Source: Winogradskyella sp.
GTDB lineage: Bacteria > Bacteroidota > Bacteroidia > Flavobacteriales > Flavobacteriaceae
Length of the DNA: 64,000 nucleotides
Reading direction: 5' to 3'
NCBI RefSeq assembly: GCF_028289625.1
Contig: NZ_JANQOM010000084.1
Location: 1 to 64,000 of the forward strand
A program made the position numbers and the translations under genes. Below, piece after piece: positions 43,901 to 51,943 of this stretch (position 1 is the first letter of the stretch; each line of letters starts with the position of its first letter). The notes beneath the pieces were generated by a model. That model did not search any database. It saw nothing but the letters and a program-made list of their open reading frames with translations, and had not been told where the DNA came from.

Positions 43901-44808
43901 TATTTTCTGGGGTGGAATTTATTGAGTACATCGCTTAAATGAGATCGGTCAACATGCATATAAACTTCTGTAGTAGTAATACTTTCATGACCTAGCATCA
44001 TTTGAATAGCTCTTAAATCTGCACCATTTTCTAATAAATGTGTCGCAAAAGAATGTCTAAATGTGTGAGGGGAAACGGTCTTTTTTAAACCGGATTTTTC
44101 AACAAGTTTTTTTATAATGGTGAAAATCATCGCTCTAGTGAGTTTTTCGCCTTTGTAATTCAAGAACAAGACATCTTTTGAACTAGGCGCTACATCAATG
44201 TGATTTCTTATAGCTCTCCAAATATTTATAAACTTTTGCGTGGTTTCACCAATAGGGACAAAACGTTGTTTGTTACCCTTTCCTGTTACTTTTATAAAAC
44301 CTTCGTCAAAGAACAAGTCAGACAATTTTAGTTCTATCAGTTCACTGACACGCAATCCACAACTATATAAGGTTTCTATAATAGCTCTATTACGCTCTCC
44401 AAGGTTTACACCATTATATTGATAGCTTAAATCTATGGTACGTATTAACAAATCAATATCACTAACGGATAAGGTATCAGGAAGTTTTCTACCAATTTTA
44501 GGTGATTCAATCAAATCCATGGGATTTGCTTCACGGTAATTCTCGAAGATAAGATAGTCGAAGAAATTCCTCAAGCCAGAAATTAAGCGTCCTTGGGACC
44601 TAGGTTTTAAGGTTTTGGAAATGGAATATATAAACTGTTTAATAACTTCTTTGTTAATGCTAACAGGTGAAGAATTAATATTGTTTTCTTCGAGATAATT
44701 GATAAGCTTTTTAATATCGTAGCTGTAGTTCTCAATAGAGTTTTTGGACAATCCACGTTCGATTTTTAAATAATGTTGGTAATCCGTTATTGCTTGAGAC
44801 CAATTCAT
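43900..44808 (-). CDS. xerD: Tyrosine recombinase XerD
   Basis: 302 residues, typical of chromosome-dimer resolvases. N-terminal SAM-like core-binding domain (about 8-90), catalytic domain with the active residues R ('LYSCGLRVSEL'), H-x-x-R ('VSPHTFRHSFATH'), H ('MLGHESITT') and Y ('TEVYMHVD'). It acts with the FtsK/dif system; a partner XerC is not in the window. A core-gene role is favoured over a phage integrase because no att site or cargo genes are next to it. Confidence 0.93.
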   Translation of the reverse strand: MNWSQAITDYQHYLKIERGLSKNSIENYSYDIKKLINYLEENNINSSPVSINKEVIKQFIYSISKTLKPRSQGRLISGLRNFFDYLIFENYREANPMDLIESPKIGRKLPDTLSVSDIDLLIRTIDLSYQYNGVNLGERNRAIIETLYSCGLRVSELIELKLSDLFFDEGFIKVTGKGNKQRFVPIGETTQKFINIWRAIRNHIDVAPSSKDVLFLNYKGEKLTRAMIFTIIKKLVEKSGLKKTVSPHTFRHSFATHLLENGADLRAIQMMLGHESITTTEVYMHVDRSHLSDVLNKFHPRK

Positions 44809-44877
44809 AATTAAACTGACGGTATTGGTACCAAATGTACTGATAAGACTACGTAATTCATCGTATTTTCACAAATA

Positions 44878-44955
44878 ATTGTTAATAACAATATTTTTAA
44901 TATTCTGAAAATCAAAATTTTAATTAAAAATGTTTACAAAATTGTTAATAACTGT
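44878..44955. promoter_or_regulatory. Paired ATTGTTAATAAC motifs upstream of the beta-barrel gene
   Basis: ATTGTTAATAACAAT (44878-44892) is a perfect seven-base-armed palindrome around a central A, and ATTGTTAATAAC recurs at 44941-44952, 63 bases away. Both lie in the 217-base divergent spacer between xerD and the beta-barrel gene at 45026. They could be operator sites. Confidence 0.4.
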
Positions 44956-45025
44956 GCCTAGAAACTTTATTATGTCAAAAAAAAGGCTTTAGTTTGTACT
45001 AATCAATTTTAAAACTTAAAAGATT

Positions 45026-45574
45026 ATGAAAAAATTATTTTTAGCTGCTTTCGCAGTATTCGCATTTGCTTCGGTAAATGCACAAGACATTACTTTTGGT
45101 GCTAAAGCGGGTGTTAATTTCGCATCACTTACAGGAGATGATGTAGATGCAGATGGGAGAACAAGTTTTCACCTTGGTGCTGTAGCAAATATTGGTATTT
45201 CAGAAAAATTTTCTGTTCAACCTGAATTACTTTATTCTGCGCAAGGACTAACTAATGATGGAGATGTTGTTGGCAAATTAGATTATATCTCTTTACCAAT
45301 ATTAGCTAGTTTTGAAGTAGCAGAGGGGTTTAGCGTTCAAGCTGGTCCTCAAGTGGCATTTAATATTAATGACAGTGTTGAAGTAGATGGAGAAGATGCT
45401 GGTGATCTTGATGCTGAAGGTGTCGATTTTGGTTTAGCAGCTGGTCTTCAATACAAAATGGACAGTGGATTATTTTTCCAAGCACGTTACGGCTTAGGTT
45501 TATCAGATGTTATTAGTGATGTTGACGCAAAGAACTCAGTAATAGCTTTATCTGTAGGATATTTTTTCCTATAA
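45026..45574 (+). CDS. Small outer-membrane beta-barrel protein
   Basis: 182 residues with signal peptide ending SVNAQ and an OMP_b-brl_2/PorT-like eight-strand pattern: 'ITFGAKAGVNFASL', 'GISEKFSVQPELLYSAQG', 'KLDYISLPILASFEVAEGFSVQAGPQV', and a last strand 'LSVGYFFL' ending in a hydrophobic residue. It is the first of four similar genes to 47907. Function unknown; such proteins stabilise the outer membrane or form small pores. A strong terminator follows. Confidence 0.85.
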   Translation: MKKLFLAAFAVFAFASVNAQDITFGAKAGVNFASLTGDDVDADGRTSFHLGAVANIGISEKFSVQPELLYSAQGLTNDGDVVGKLDYISLPILASFEVAEGFSVQAGPQVAFNINDSVEVDGEDAGDLDAEGVDFGLAAGLQYKMDSGLFFQARYGLGLSDVISDVDAKNSVIALSVGYFFL

Positions 45575-45600
45575 GAAAAGAAAATGTTTAAAATTTATAA

Positions 45601-45626
45601 AAGAGGCTTTAAAGCCTCTTTTTTTA
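45601..45626 (+). terminator. Rho-independent terminator after the first beta-barrel gene
   Basis: The palindrome AAGAGGCTTTAAAGCCTCTT (45601-45620) is followed by a T run to 45626. Confidence 0.92.
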
Positions 45627-45726
45627 TATTCTAAGTTTTTCAAAAAGAATAAAAAATAACATTATTTATTAGATTTTAAGTGACTATAAACTTACTTTAG
45701 CACACTGAAAAATTCAATAATTTAAA

Positions 45727-46335
45727 ATGAAAAAATCATTTTTACTAGCTATTACACTGGTGCTTTTTACCCTAAAAGGAATTGCACAAGATGACTCAAA
45801 TACTAATACTTCAACAGAACCAAAATTTGGTATAAAGGCAGGTTACTCGTCTCTTACGCTCCGGGTATCGTTAGATGGGACTTCTGCATCAGAAAACGTT
45901 TCTGGTTTTTATGTCGGGTTCTTTTCAGAATTTGGTATTTCTGATAAATTTGGAATTCAGCCAGAGTTGCATTATGCTAGCTACAGTGAGGACGGGGAAA
46001 ATTCTGATGTATTAATCTTGCCGGTTTTAGCAGAATATAAAGTTAATGAAAAGTTTCACTTGCAAGCTGGGCCACAATTTGACTATATATTAAATGAAGA
46101 GGATGCTATAGGTTTAAATCGTTTGGGAATAGGTGTCGCCTTAGGAGCATCTTATGACATCACTGAAAATATAATTTTAGATACAAGGTACTCATTTGCT
46201 TTATCCAACAGAATCAATGATGATGAGTTGATTTTAAATGGTTTAGGCGCAGGTGAATTTGACACAGTTATTGGAGATTTCGATGTAAAAGCACGATTTA
46301 ATTATTTTCAAATAGGGCTGGGCTATAGATTTTAA
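45727..46335 (+). CDS. Small outer-membrane beta-barrel protein, second copy
   Basis: 202 residues with signal peptide ending GIAQD, and the same barrel pattern ('PKFGIKAGYSSLTL', 'GISDKFGIQPELHYASYS', 'LILPVLAEYKVNEKFHLQAGPQF', end 'YFQIGLGYRF'). It is similar to the protein at 45026-45574 in strand order but more diverged. A terminator follows, so it is monocistronic. Its role is unknown. Confidence 0.83.
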   Translation: MKKSFLLAITLVLFTLKGIAQDDSNTNTSTEPKFGIKAGYSSLTLRVSLDGTSASENVSGFYVGFFSEFGISDKFGIQPELHYASYSEDGENSDVLILPVLAEYKVNEKFHLQAGPQFDYILNEEDAIGLNRLGIGVALGASYDITENIILDTRYSFALSNRINDDELILNGLGAGEFDTVIGDFDVKARFNYFQIGLGYRF

Positions 46336-46358
46336 AGAATAATCGTCCTGAAATATTT

Positions 46359-46385
46359 AACCGAAGCAATTGCTTCGGTTTTTTT
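46359..46385 (+). terminator. Rho-independent terminator after the second beta-barrel gene
   Basis: A 22-base perfect palindrome (46359-46380, arm AACCGAAGCAA) is followed by TTTTT to 46385. Confidence 0.93.
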
Positions 46386-46411
46386 ATACGCATATTTTAT
46401 ATATTTACTTT

Positions 46412-46831
46412 ATGAAGCATTTAATCATTATAAATGGACCGAATCTCAATTTGTTAGGAAAGCGTGAACCTGCGATATATGGTTCTGAAACATTTGAAGA
46501 TTATCTCCAAAAATTAAAATCAAAGTACAATGATTTACAGATTGATTACTATCAATCTAATGTTGAAGGTGAGCTTATAGATAAGTTGCAAGAGGTTGGT
46601 TTTACCTATGATGGGATTATTTTAAATGCAGCGGCTTACACGCATACTTCAGTAGGTATTGGTGATGCAGTAAAAGCTATTGATACATCCGTTGTAGAAG
46701 TGCATATTTCTAATACGTTTTCCAGAGAGGAGTTTAGACATCAATCTTTTATTTCACCAAACGCAAACGGAGTCATTCTTGGTTTTGGATTAAAGAGTTA
46801 TGATTTAGCTATAGAAAGCTTCATTGATTAG
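46412..46831 (+). CDS. aroQ: 3-dehydroquinate dehydratase, type II
   Basis: 139 residues from ATG 46412. An upstream TTG at 46370 lies inside the terminator hairpin and is not a start. Type II signature: 'IINGPNLNLLGKREPAIYG' with the catalytic Tyr in 'REPAIYG', 'YQSNVEGELIDKLQE', 'GIILNAAAYTHTSVGIGDAV', and 'EVHISNTFSREEFRHQSFI' with the catalytic His. It converts 3-dehydroquinate to 3-dehydroshikimate in the shikimate pathway. It sits between the second and third beta-barrel genes, which suggests that those arose by insertion or duplication around it. Confidence 0.96.
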   Translation: MKHLIIINGPNLNLLGKREPAIYGSETFEDYLQKLKSKYNDLQIDYYQSNVEGELIDKLQEVGFTYDGIILNAAAYTHTSVGIGDAVKAIDTSVVEVHISNTFSREEFRHQSFISPNANGVILGFGLKSYDLAIESFID

Positions 46832-46832
46832 T

Positions 46833-47306
46833 ATGAAAAAAATAGTTGTTCTTTTTATAGTCATTAGTTTCAGCTCAATGTTAGTTGCGCAAACTGATTT
46901 TGGAGTAAAAGGTGGTCTTAATATTACTTTTTTTAAAGTGGTTGAGGGTGATTTTGGAACTAATCCGAGTGAAGAAATCGGTTATTATGGCGGCATTTTT
47001 CTTAATATGGAGTTAGACGATAAGCTGCATCTTCAGCCAGAATTACTTTATATTCACATCAGGGATTTTCAATTTTTAAATGCTCCTATTTATTTGGAGT
47101 ACGATATCAATAAAGACTTTCATATTCTAGTGGGTCCCAGTCTTAATTATTTTTTTGATTTTTTTTCAAATAAATTCAAGGTAAGGGTGGATCTTAGTTT
47201 AGCTTATAATTTTTCTCCCAAGCTCGATATCCACATGAAGTATACTATTGGCTTTGAAGAACTGTCACCCAATGTGCTCTTTCTTGGATTGGGTTATAGA
47301 TTATAG
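46833..47306 (+). CDS. Small beta-barrel protein, third copy
   Basis: 157 residues from ATG 46833, one base after the aroQ stop. The signal peptide ends LVAQ. Mature start 'TDFGVKGGLNI', then 'HLQPELLYIHIR', 'APIYLEYDINKDFHILVGPSL', and 'FLGLGYRL' at the end. The first 30 residues match the next gene closely, including the signal peptide, so they are recent duplicates. Strands in the middle are shorter than in the first two copies. Confidence 0.8.
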   Translation: MKKIVVLFIVISFSSMLVAQTDFGVKGGLNITFFKVVEGDFGTNPSEEIGYYGGIFLNMELDDKLHLQPELLYIHIRDFQFLNAPIYLEYDINKDFHILVGPSLNYFFDFFSNKFKVRVDLSLAYNFSPKLDIHMKYTIGFEELSPNVLFLGLGYRL

Positions 47307-47337
47307 AGAAAGAAATCTTTAGTTGTTAAAGTATAAT

Positions 47338-47907
47338 ATGAAGAAAATATGGGCTCTTTTTATTGCTATTAGTTTCACCTCATTGTTAGTTTCACAAACT
47401 GATTTTGGAATAAAAGGTGGACTTAATTTAGCAACATTTGGACGTGATATCGAAGATAACGAGTTTAGAAATTCATTTCATATAGGCGCTTTTATGCAAA
47501 TTGAACTTTTTGAAGATTTTAGTATTCAGCCAGAAATAATTTATTCTGAACAAGGAACTATATTAACCGACACAAGAAATGATGTTAAAGTCAAACTAAA
47601 TTATTTGAATATTCCTTTAGTAGCAAAATATTATCTTGACTATGGATGGTATCTTGAAGCTGGCCCATATGTCAGTTTTGCGCTCGCTAGAAAAGAAGAA
47701 TCTTTGGGAGATTTGCAAGATGCATCTGATATTTACAATTCTGTTGAAACCGGAATTACGTTTGGACTAATGCGAGAATATAACCGCTGGTTTATTTCAC
47801 TTCGTATTAATGGAAGCATTAATAATGTTTTAAAAGAAAATAAAGAAAACGAGGATAGATTTGTAAACTCAAGTGTTTATCTTCTTTCTATTGGATATAA
47901 GTTGTAA
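47338..47907 (+). CDS. Small beta-barrel protein, fourth copy
   Basis: 189 residues from ATG 47338. Signal peptide ends LVSQ, and 'TDFGIKGGLNLATFG', 'FSIQPEIIYSEQG', 'LNYLNIPLVAKYYLDYGWYLEAGPYV' and 'LLSIGYKL' follow the barrel plan of the others. The start MKKIWALFIAISF is nearly identical to that of the third copy (MKKIVVLFIVISF), showing tandem duplication. A hairpin follows at 47951. Confidence 0.82.
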   Translation: MKKIWALFIAISFTSLLVSQTDFGIKGGLNLATFGRDIEDNEFRNSFHIGAFMQIELFEDFSIQPEIIYSEQGTILTDTRNDVKVKLNYLNIPLVAKYYLDYGWYLEAGPYVSFALARKEESLGDLQDASDIYNSVETGITFGLMREYNRWFISLRINGSINNVLKENKENEDRFVNSSVYLLSIGYKL

Positions 47908-47950
47908 TAATACTAATTCTAAAATCTAACTATCTTTTAAACTATCTAAT

Positions 47951-47984
47951 AAATCCCAAATTCTTACTGAAAAATCTGGGATTT
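47951..47984. terminator. Terminator between the beta-barrel and lpd genes
   Basis: AAATCCCA (47951-47958) pairs with TGGGATTT (47977-47984), with an 18-base loop, and T-rich sequence follows on the plus strand. It may serve both convergent genes. Confidence 0.65.
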
Positions 47985-48004
47985 ATTGTTTTTCTGCCAA
48001 CTAC

Positions 48005-49381
48005 CTATAGGTGAATCACCTCATCATAAGCATCAGCAACAGCTTCCATAACGGCTTCGCTCATTGTTGGATGCGGATGAACAGCTTTTAAAACTTCATG
48101 TCCTGTGGTTTCTAATTTTCTTCCTAAAACAGCTTCAGCAATCATGTCGGTCACTCCAGCACCAATCATGTGGCAACCTAACCATTCGCCATATTTGGCG
48201 TCAAAAATAACTTTTACAAAACCTTCTTTATTTCCACCAGCACTTGCTTTACCAGAAGCTGAAAACGGAAATTTACCAACCTTAATATCGTAACCTTGTT
48301 CTTTAGCTTGAGCTTCAGTTAGTCCAACACTGGCTACTTCAGGTGAACAATAAGTACATCCAGGAATATTGCCATAATCTAAAGCCTCAACATGGTGGCC
48401 TGCGATTTTTTCAACACATAAAATCCCTTCTGCTGAAGCGACATGTGCCAATGCCTGACCAGGAGTAACATCACCTATGGCATAGTAACCCGGGATATTG
48501 GTTTGGTAATAATCGTTGACCAAGATTTTATCTCTGTCTACAGCAATACCTACATCCTCAAGACCTATATTCTCTGTGTTAGATTTTATGCCTACAGCAG
48601 ATAATAAAATATCAGCTTCTAAGACTTCTTCGCCTTTTTTGGTTTTTACGGTGGCCTTAACACCTTTTCCAGAAGTATCAACAGAGGTCACCTCAGAAGA
48701 GGTCATAATTTTTATACCAGATTTTTTAAAGCTACGCTCTAATTGCTTGGACACTTCATCATCTTCCACTGGAACAATTTTTGGCATAAATTCAACAATA
48801 GTAACTTCAGTTCCCATTGAATTATAGAAATAAGCAAACTCAACACCTATGGCACCTGAACCAACAACAATCATTTTTTTAGGTTGTTTGTTTAAGGTCA
48901 TCGCTTGTCTGTAACCAATCACTTTTTTACCATCTTGTGGTAAACTTGGCAATTCGCGAGAACGCGCTCCAGTAGCAATTATAATATGGTCTGCAGTATA
49001 TTCCTTACCGTCGACATCAACTTTCTTTCCTGGCTTTACCTTTCCATGGCCCTCAATAACGTCAATTTTATTCTTCTTCATTAAGAACTTCACACCATTA
49101 CTCATACCGTCGGCAACTCCACGACTTCGTTTTACAACGGCATCAAAATCATGTTCGGCGTCTTTAACTTTTAGGCCATAATCTTCTGCATGCTTGAGAT
49201 ATTCAAAAACTTGAGCGGATTTTAAAAGCGCTTTTGTTGGAATACAGCCCCAATTTAAACAAACGCCACCGAGGCTTTCTTTTTCTACAATAGCAGTTTT
49301 GAATCCTAATTGAGAGGCTCTAATCGCAGTAACATAACCACCAGGACCGCTTCCCAATACTATAATATCGTATTTACTCAT
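48005..49381 (-). CDS. lpdA: Dihydrolipoyl dehydrogenase (E3)
   Basis: 458 residues. FAD site 'IIVLGSGPGGYVTAI', redox-active disulfide in 'GGVCLNWGCIPTKALLK' (C-x4-C), NAD site 'MIVVGSGAIGVEFAYFY', a 'YAIGDVTPGQALAHVASAEG' FAD segment, and the catalytic 'HPHPTMSEAV' dyad at the end. It regenerates lipoamide in pyruvate and 2-oxoglutarate dehydrogenase complexes. It stands alone, without E1/E2 genes nearby. Confidence 0.95.
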   Translation of the reverse strand: MSKYDIIVLGSGPGGYVTAIRASQLGFKTAIVEKESLGGVCLNWGCIPTKALLKSAQVFEYLKHAEDYGLKVKDAEHDFDAVVKRSRGVADGMSNGVKFLMKKNKIDVIEGHGKVKPGKKVDVDGKEYTADHIIIATGARSRELPSLPQDGKKVIGYRQAMTLNKQPKKMIVVGSGAIGVEFAYFYNSMGTEVTIVEFMPKIVPVEDDEVSKQLERSFKKSGIKIMTSSEVTSVDTSGKGVKATVKTKKGEEVLEADILLSAVGIKSNTENIGLEDVGIAVDRDKILVNDYYQTNIPGYYAIGDVTPGQALAHVASAEGILCVEKIAGHHVEALDYGNIPGCTYCSPEVASVGLTEAQAKEQGYDIKVGKFPFSASGKASAGGNKEGFVKVIFDAKYGEWLGCHMIGAGVTDMIAEAVLGRKLETTGHEVLKAVHPHPTMSEAVMEAVADAYDEVIHL

Positions 49382-49509
49382 GAGTAATTTTTTAGTTGAA
49401 ATTTTGAGAATACAAAAGTAACAAATTCCGAACAGAATTTTAAAAGGCGCTATTGAAATCTAAACATAGGAGAAGTACCTATTTAGATAAAGTTTTCATA
49501 AAACTTGCG

Positions 49510-50061
49510 CTACAGGTCATCTGTAAAATGCCTTTTGCCTTTATCTTTAGAAAACTTTTCCGAGTTATAGTCTTTTGATTTCCCCTTAGCTATTGATAAC
49601 GATTGCCAGTTTTTTCCTTTTATGAGCTTACCCAAAAACACAATTTGTCCTGTATGATAGGCATAGTGCATCATTTGTCTGTTAATAGCTTCAGTAACTG
49701 TATGGCCTTGGTTTCTGATGTATATAATTCTCTTTAAGTCATTTTCAGAAAGCGGCTCAATGGCGTGGAACAAACAATTCCATCCCTTATTCCAAGCGTT
49801 AATGATATCATCTTTTGAATTATAAGTATCTATAAATTCATCGTCACGGTGTCTCCATTCTTTTTCACCATCCTCGGTTAAAAAGTTGGTCCATCGGCTG
49901 AGCATATTTCCTACCATGTGTTTAACAATTATAGAAACGGAATTGGAGTCTTCAGCAAATTCCTTTTTTAAGTCTTCAAACGATAATTGAGATATAGTTT
50001 TGTCTCCCAGACTCCTATAATATTTAAACTGCTTTATGGTGCTCTCGAGATAGCTAGTCAT
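49510..50061 (-). CDS. DinB-like protein (DUF1572 type)
   Basis: 183 residues from ATG 50061. A four-helix pattern with 'IIVKHMVGNMLSRWTNFL' and 'RQMMHYAYHTGQIVFLGKLI' gives three likely metal-binding His residues in the DinB/DUF1572 arrangement. Upstream TTG codons in frame (to 50088) would extend it into msrB and are less likely. It overlaps msrB by eight bases, so the two are coupled. The reaction is unknown. Confidence 0.75.
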   Translation of the reverse strand: MTSYLESTIKQFKYYRSLGDKTISQLSFEDLKKEFAEDSNSVSIIVKHMVGNMLSRWTNFLTEDGEKEWRHRDDEFIDTYNSKDDIINAWNKGWNCLFHAIEPLSENDLKRIIYIRNQGHTVTEAINRQMMHYAYHTGQIVFLGKLIKGKNWQSLSIAKGKSKDYNSEKFSKDKGKRHFTDDL

Positions 50062-50554
50062 TCTTTTCTGAAGTGTCTTCAGGGACAAATTTTAATGCTA
50101 CACCATTAATACAATGACGCTTACCAGTGGTTTCCCTTGGCCCATCATTAAACACATGACCAAGATGTCCACCGCAGGTGGCGCAGTGCTCTTCAGTACG
50201 CGCATAACCAATGTTGTAATCTGTAGAAAACGCTATGTTACCTTCGATTTCTCTATCAAAGCTAGGCCAACCAGTACCGGAATCAAATTTGTGCTCACTT
50301 TTAAATAACGGCGTATCGCAAGCCGCACAATGATACACACCTTTCTCATAATTTTTATTTAAAGGACTTGAAAAAGGTCGTTCGGTACCAGCCTTGCGTA
50401 AAACGTAATACTGTTTTTCAGTAAGTTGTTCTTTCCATTCGGCTTCAGTTTTGGTAATTGGAAAGGTTTCTTTTTCTTGGGTTTCTTTCTTTTGGGCAGA
50501 ACTATTACAGCTAAAAAGAAGTCCGGCAAAAGCGAATAATAAAATCTTTTTCAT
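50054..50554 (-). CDS. msrB: Peptide-methionine (R)-S-oxide reductase, lipoprotein
   Basis: 166 residues. The N-terminus 'LLFAFAGLLFSCNSS' is a lipobox, so the enzyme is exported and lipid-anchored. MsrB domain: zinc ligands in 'HCAACDTPLF' and 'HCATCGGHLGHVF', and the catalytic Cys in 'GKRHCINGVALKF'. It reduces methionine-R-sulfoxide in exported proteins, and needs an extracytoplasmic thiol source (perhaps the DsbD/TlpA proteins in this window). Confidence 0.94.
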   Translation of the reverse strand: MKKILLFAFAGLLFSCNSSAQKKETQEKETFPITKTEAEWKEQLTEKQYYVLRKAGTERPFSSPLNKNYEKGVYHCAACDTPLFKSEHKFDSGTGWPSFDREIEGNIAFSTDYNIGYARTEEHCATCGGHLGHVFNDGPRETTGKRHCINGVALKFVPEDTSEKND

Positions 50555-50731
50555 GATATAAAATTACAAAATTTTGATTGTAAGTTTTGTCGAAAACAAT
50601 AGTTCAAAATTACTAATTGGTTAAAGTTTATGTTTTTGTTAAGTAATTTACTTGAAGGATAGGTAGAATGACATTATTTCGTTATTTTACATTATAATTT
50701 GTTTAAGTAATTTACTACTCTATAAAAACTG

Positions 50732-51943
50732 ATGAAAGCATTGTTTCTTACAAGAGAATTTCCACCTTATGTTTATGGAGGTGCTGGTGTGCATGTCGAG
50801 TACTTAGCTAAGGAATTAGCAGATCTTATTGAGGTCGAAGTCAGAGCTTTTGGTGACCAAGATATAAGTGGCAATAGCTTAAGTGTAAAGGGATATCCAT
50901 TTAAGGATGGCTTATTCGCTAATAGTGATGAGAAACTAAAAGCCGTTTTCAAGACCTTAGGTACAGGGTTGCATATGAATGCTGATATTATTGATGCAGA
51001 TATTGTGCATTGCCATACTTGGTATTCGCATTTTGCAGGTATTATGGCTAAACTCTGCTATGGTTTACCTTTGGTGGTAACGACACATTCGTTAGAACCT
51101 TTAAGACCTTGGAAACGCGAGCAGCTTGGTAGAGGTTATGATGCTTCATCCTGGATAGAAAAAACAGCTATCGAAATGGCAGATTGTTTGATTGCTGTTT
51201 CTGAAGAGACTAAAGATGATGTCTTAAAACATTTTGATGTTGATGAAAATAAAGTTCAAGTTGTCTATAATGGTATAGATTTAGACCAATACGTAGTTGT
51301 TGAAGAATCCGACGTCCTTGATGCTTATGGTATAGATAAATCTAAACCTTATGTACTCTTCGTTGGACGAATAACACGGCAGAAAGGGATTATCCATCTC
51401 GTTAATGCCATAAAGTATATTGATGCCGACACGCAAATTGTCTTATGTGCTGGTGCACCAGATACCAATGAAATTGCTAGGGAAATGGAAGATGCTGTAG
51501 CCGAAGCCTCTAAAAACAGAGACAATATCTTTTGGATTGATAAGATGCTAGATAAGAAGGATGTCATTCAGTTGTATTCTCATGCCGACGTATTTTGTTG
51601 CCCATCCATTTATGAGCCTTTTGGTATTATTAACATAGAGGCTATGGCTTGTGAAACTGCAGTAGTTGCAAGTGCAGTTGGTGGTATTAAAGAAGTTGTG
51701 GTTGAAGGTGAAACAGGCTTATTGATTGATCTAGAGCAACAAGACGCTGCTCCTTTTGAACCAGTAAATCCAGACCAGTTCTCAAAAGATTTAGCAAGTG
51801 GAATTAATACACTTACCGCTGATAATGAATTAAGAATAAAAATGGCAAAGAATGGAAGAAAACGAGTAGAGGATTTTTTCGATTGGAAAGCCATAGCAAA
51901 ACAAACAGAATCAATTTACAAATCATTAATAAAAAACCGATGA
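50732..51943 (+). CDS. glgA: GT4-type glycogen synthase / GlgM-like
   Basis: 403 residues, shorter than the GT5 GlgA (~480) and of the corynebacterial GT4 type. 'LTREFPPYVYGGAGVHVEYL' is the sugar-nucleotide loop, 'HCHTWYSHFAGIMAK' and 'TTHSLEPLRPWKREQLG' follow, and the C-terminal 'PSIYEPFGIINIEAMACETAVVAS' is the E-x7-E motif of retaining GT-B enzymes. The actinobacterial relative GlgM makes maltose-1-phosphate from ADP-glucose and glucose-1-phosphate, so that reaction is possible here. Its TGA overlaps the glgC ATG (ATGA), so they are co-translated. Confidence 0.85.
   Translation: MKALFLTREFPPYVYGGAGVHVEYLAKELADLIEVEVRAFGDQDISGNSLSVKGYPFKDGLFANSDEKLKAVFKTLGTGLHMNADIIDADIVHCHTWYSHFAGIMAKLCYGLPLVVTTHSLEPLRPWKREQLGRGYDASSWIEKTAIEMADCLIAVSEETKDDVLKHFDVDENKVQVVYNGIDLDQYVVVEESDVLDAYGIDKSKPYVLFVGRITRQKGIIHLVNAIKYIDADTQIVLCAGAPDTNEIAREMEDAVAEASKNRDNIFWIDKMLDKKDVIQLYSHADVFCCPSIYEPFGIINIEAMACETAVVASAVGGIKEVVVEGETGLLIDLEQQDAAPFEPVNPDQFSKDLASGINTLTADNELRIKMAKNGRKRVEDFFDWKAIAKQTESIYKSLIKNR

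Noticed and set aside
43900..44808. XerD as an integrase of a mobile element
   Set aside because: Length and motifs fit the chromosomal XerD, and no att repeats, excisionase or cargo genes are near.
46370..46411. TTG start for aroQ at 46370
   Set aside because: It falls in the terminator hairpin of the preceding gene, and ATG 46412 begins the normal AroQ N-terminus.
51883..51939. An upstream start for glgC at 51883
   Set aside because: It lies inside glgA and adds residues not in the family; ATG 51940 in an ATGA overlap is a better start.
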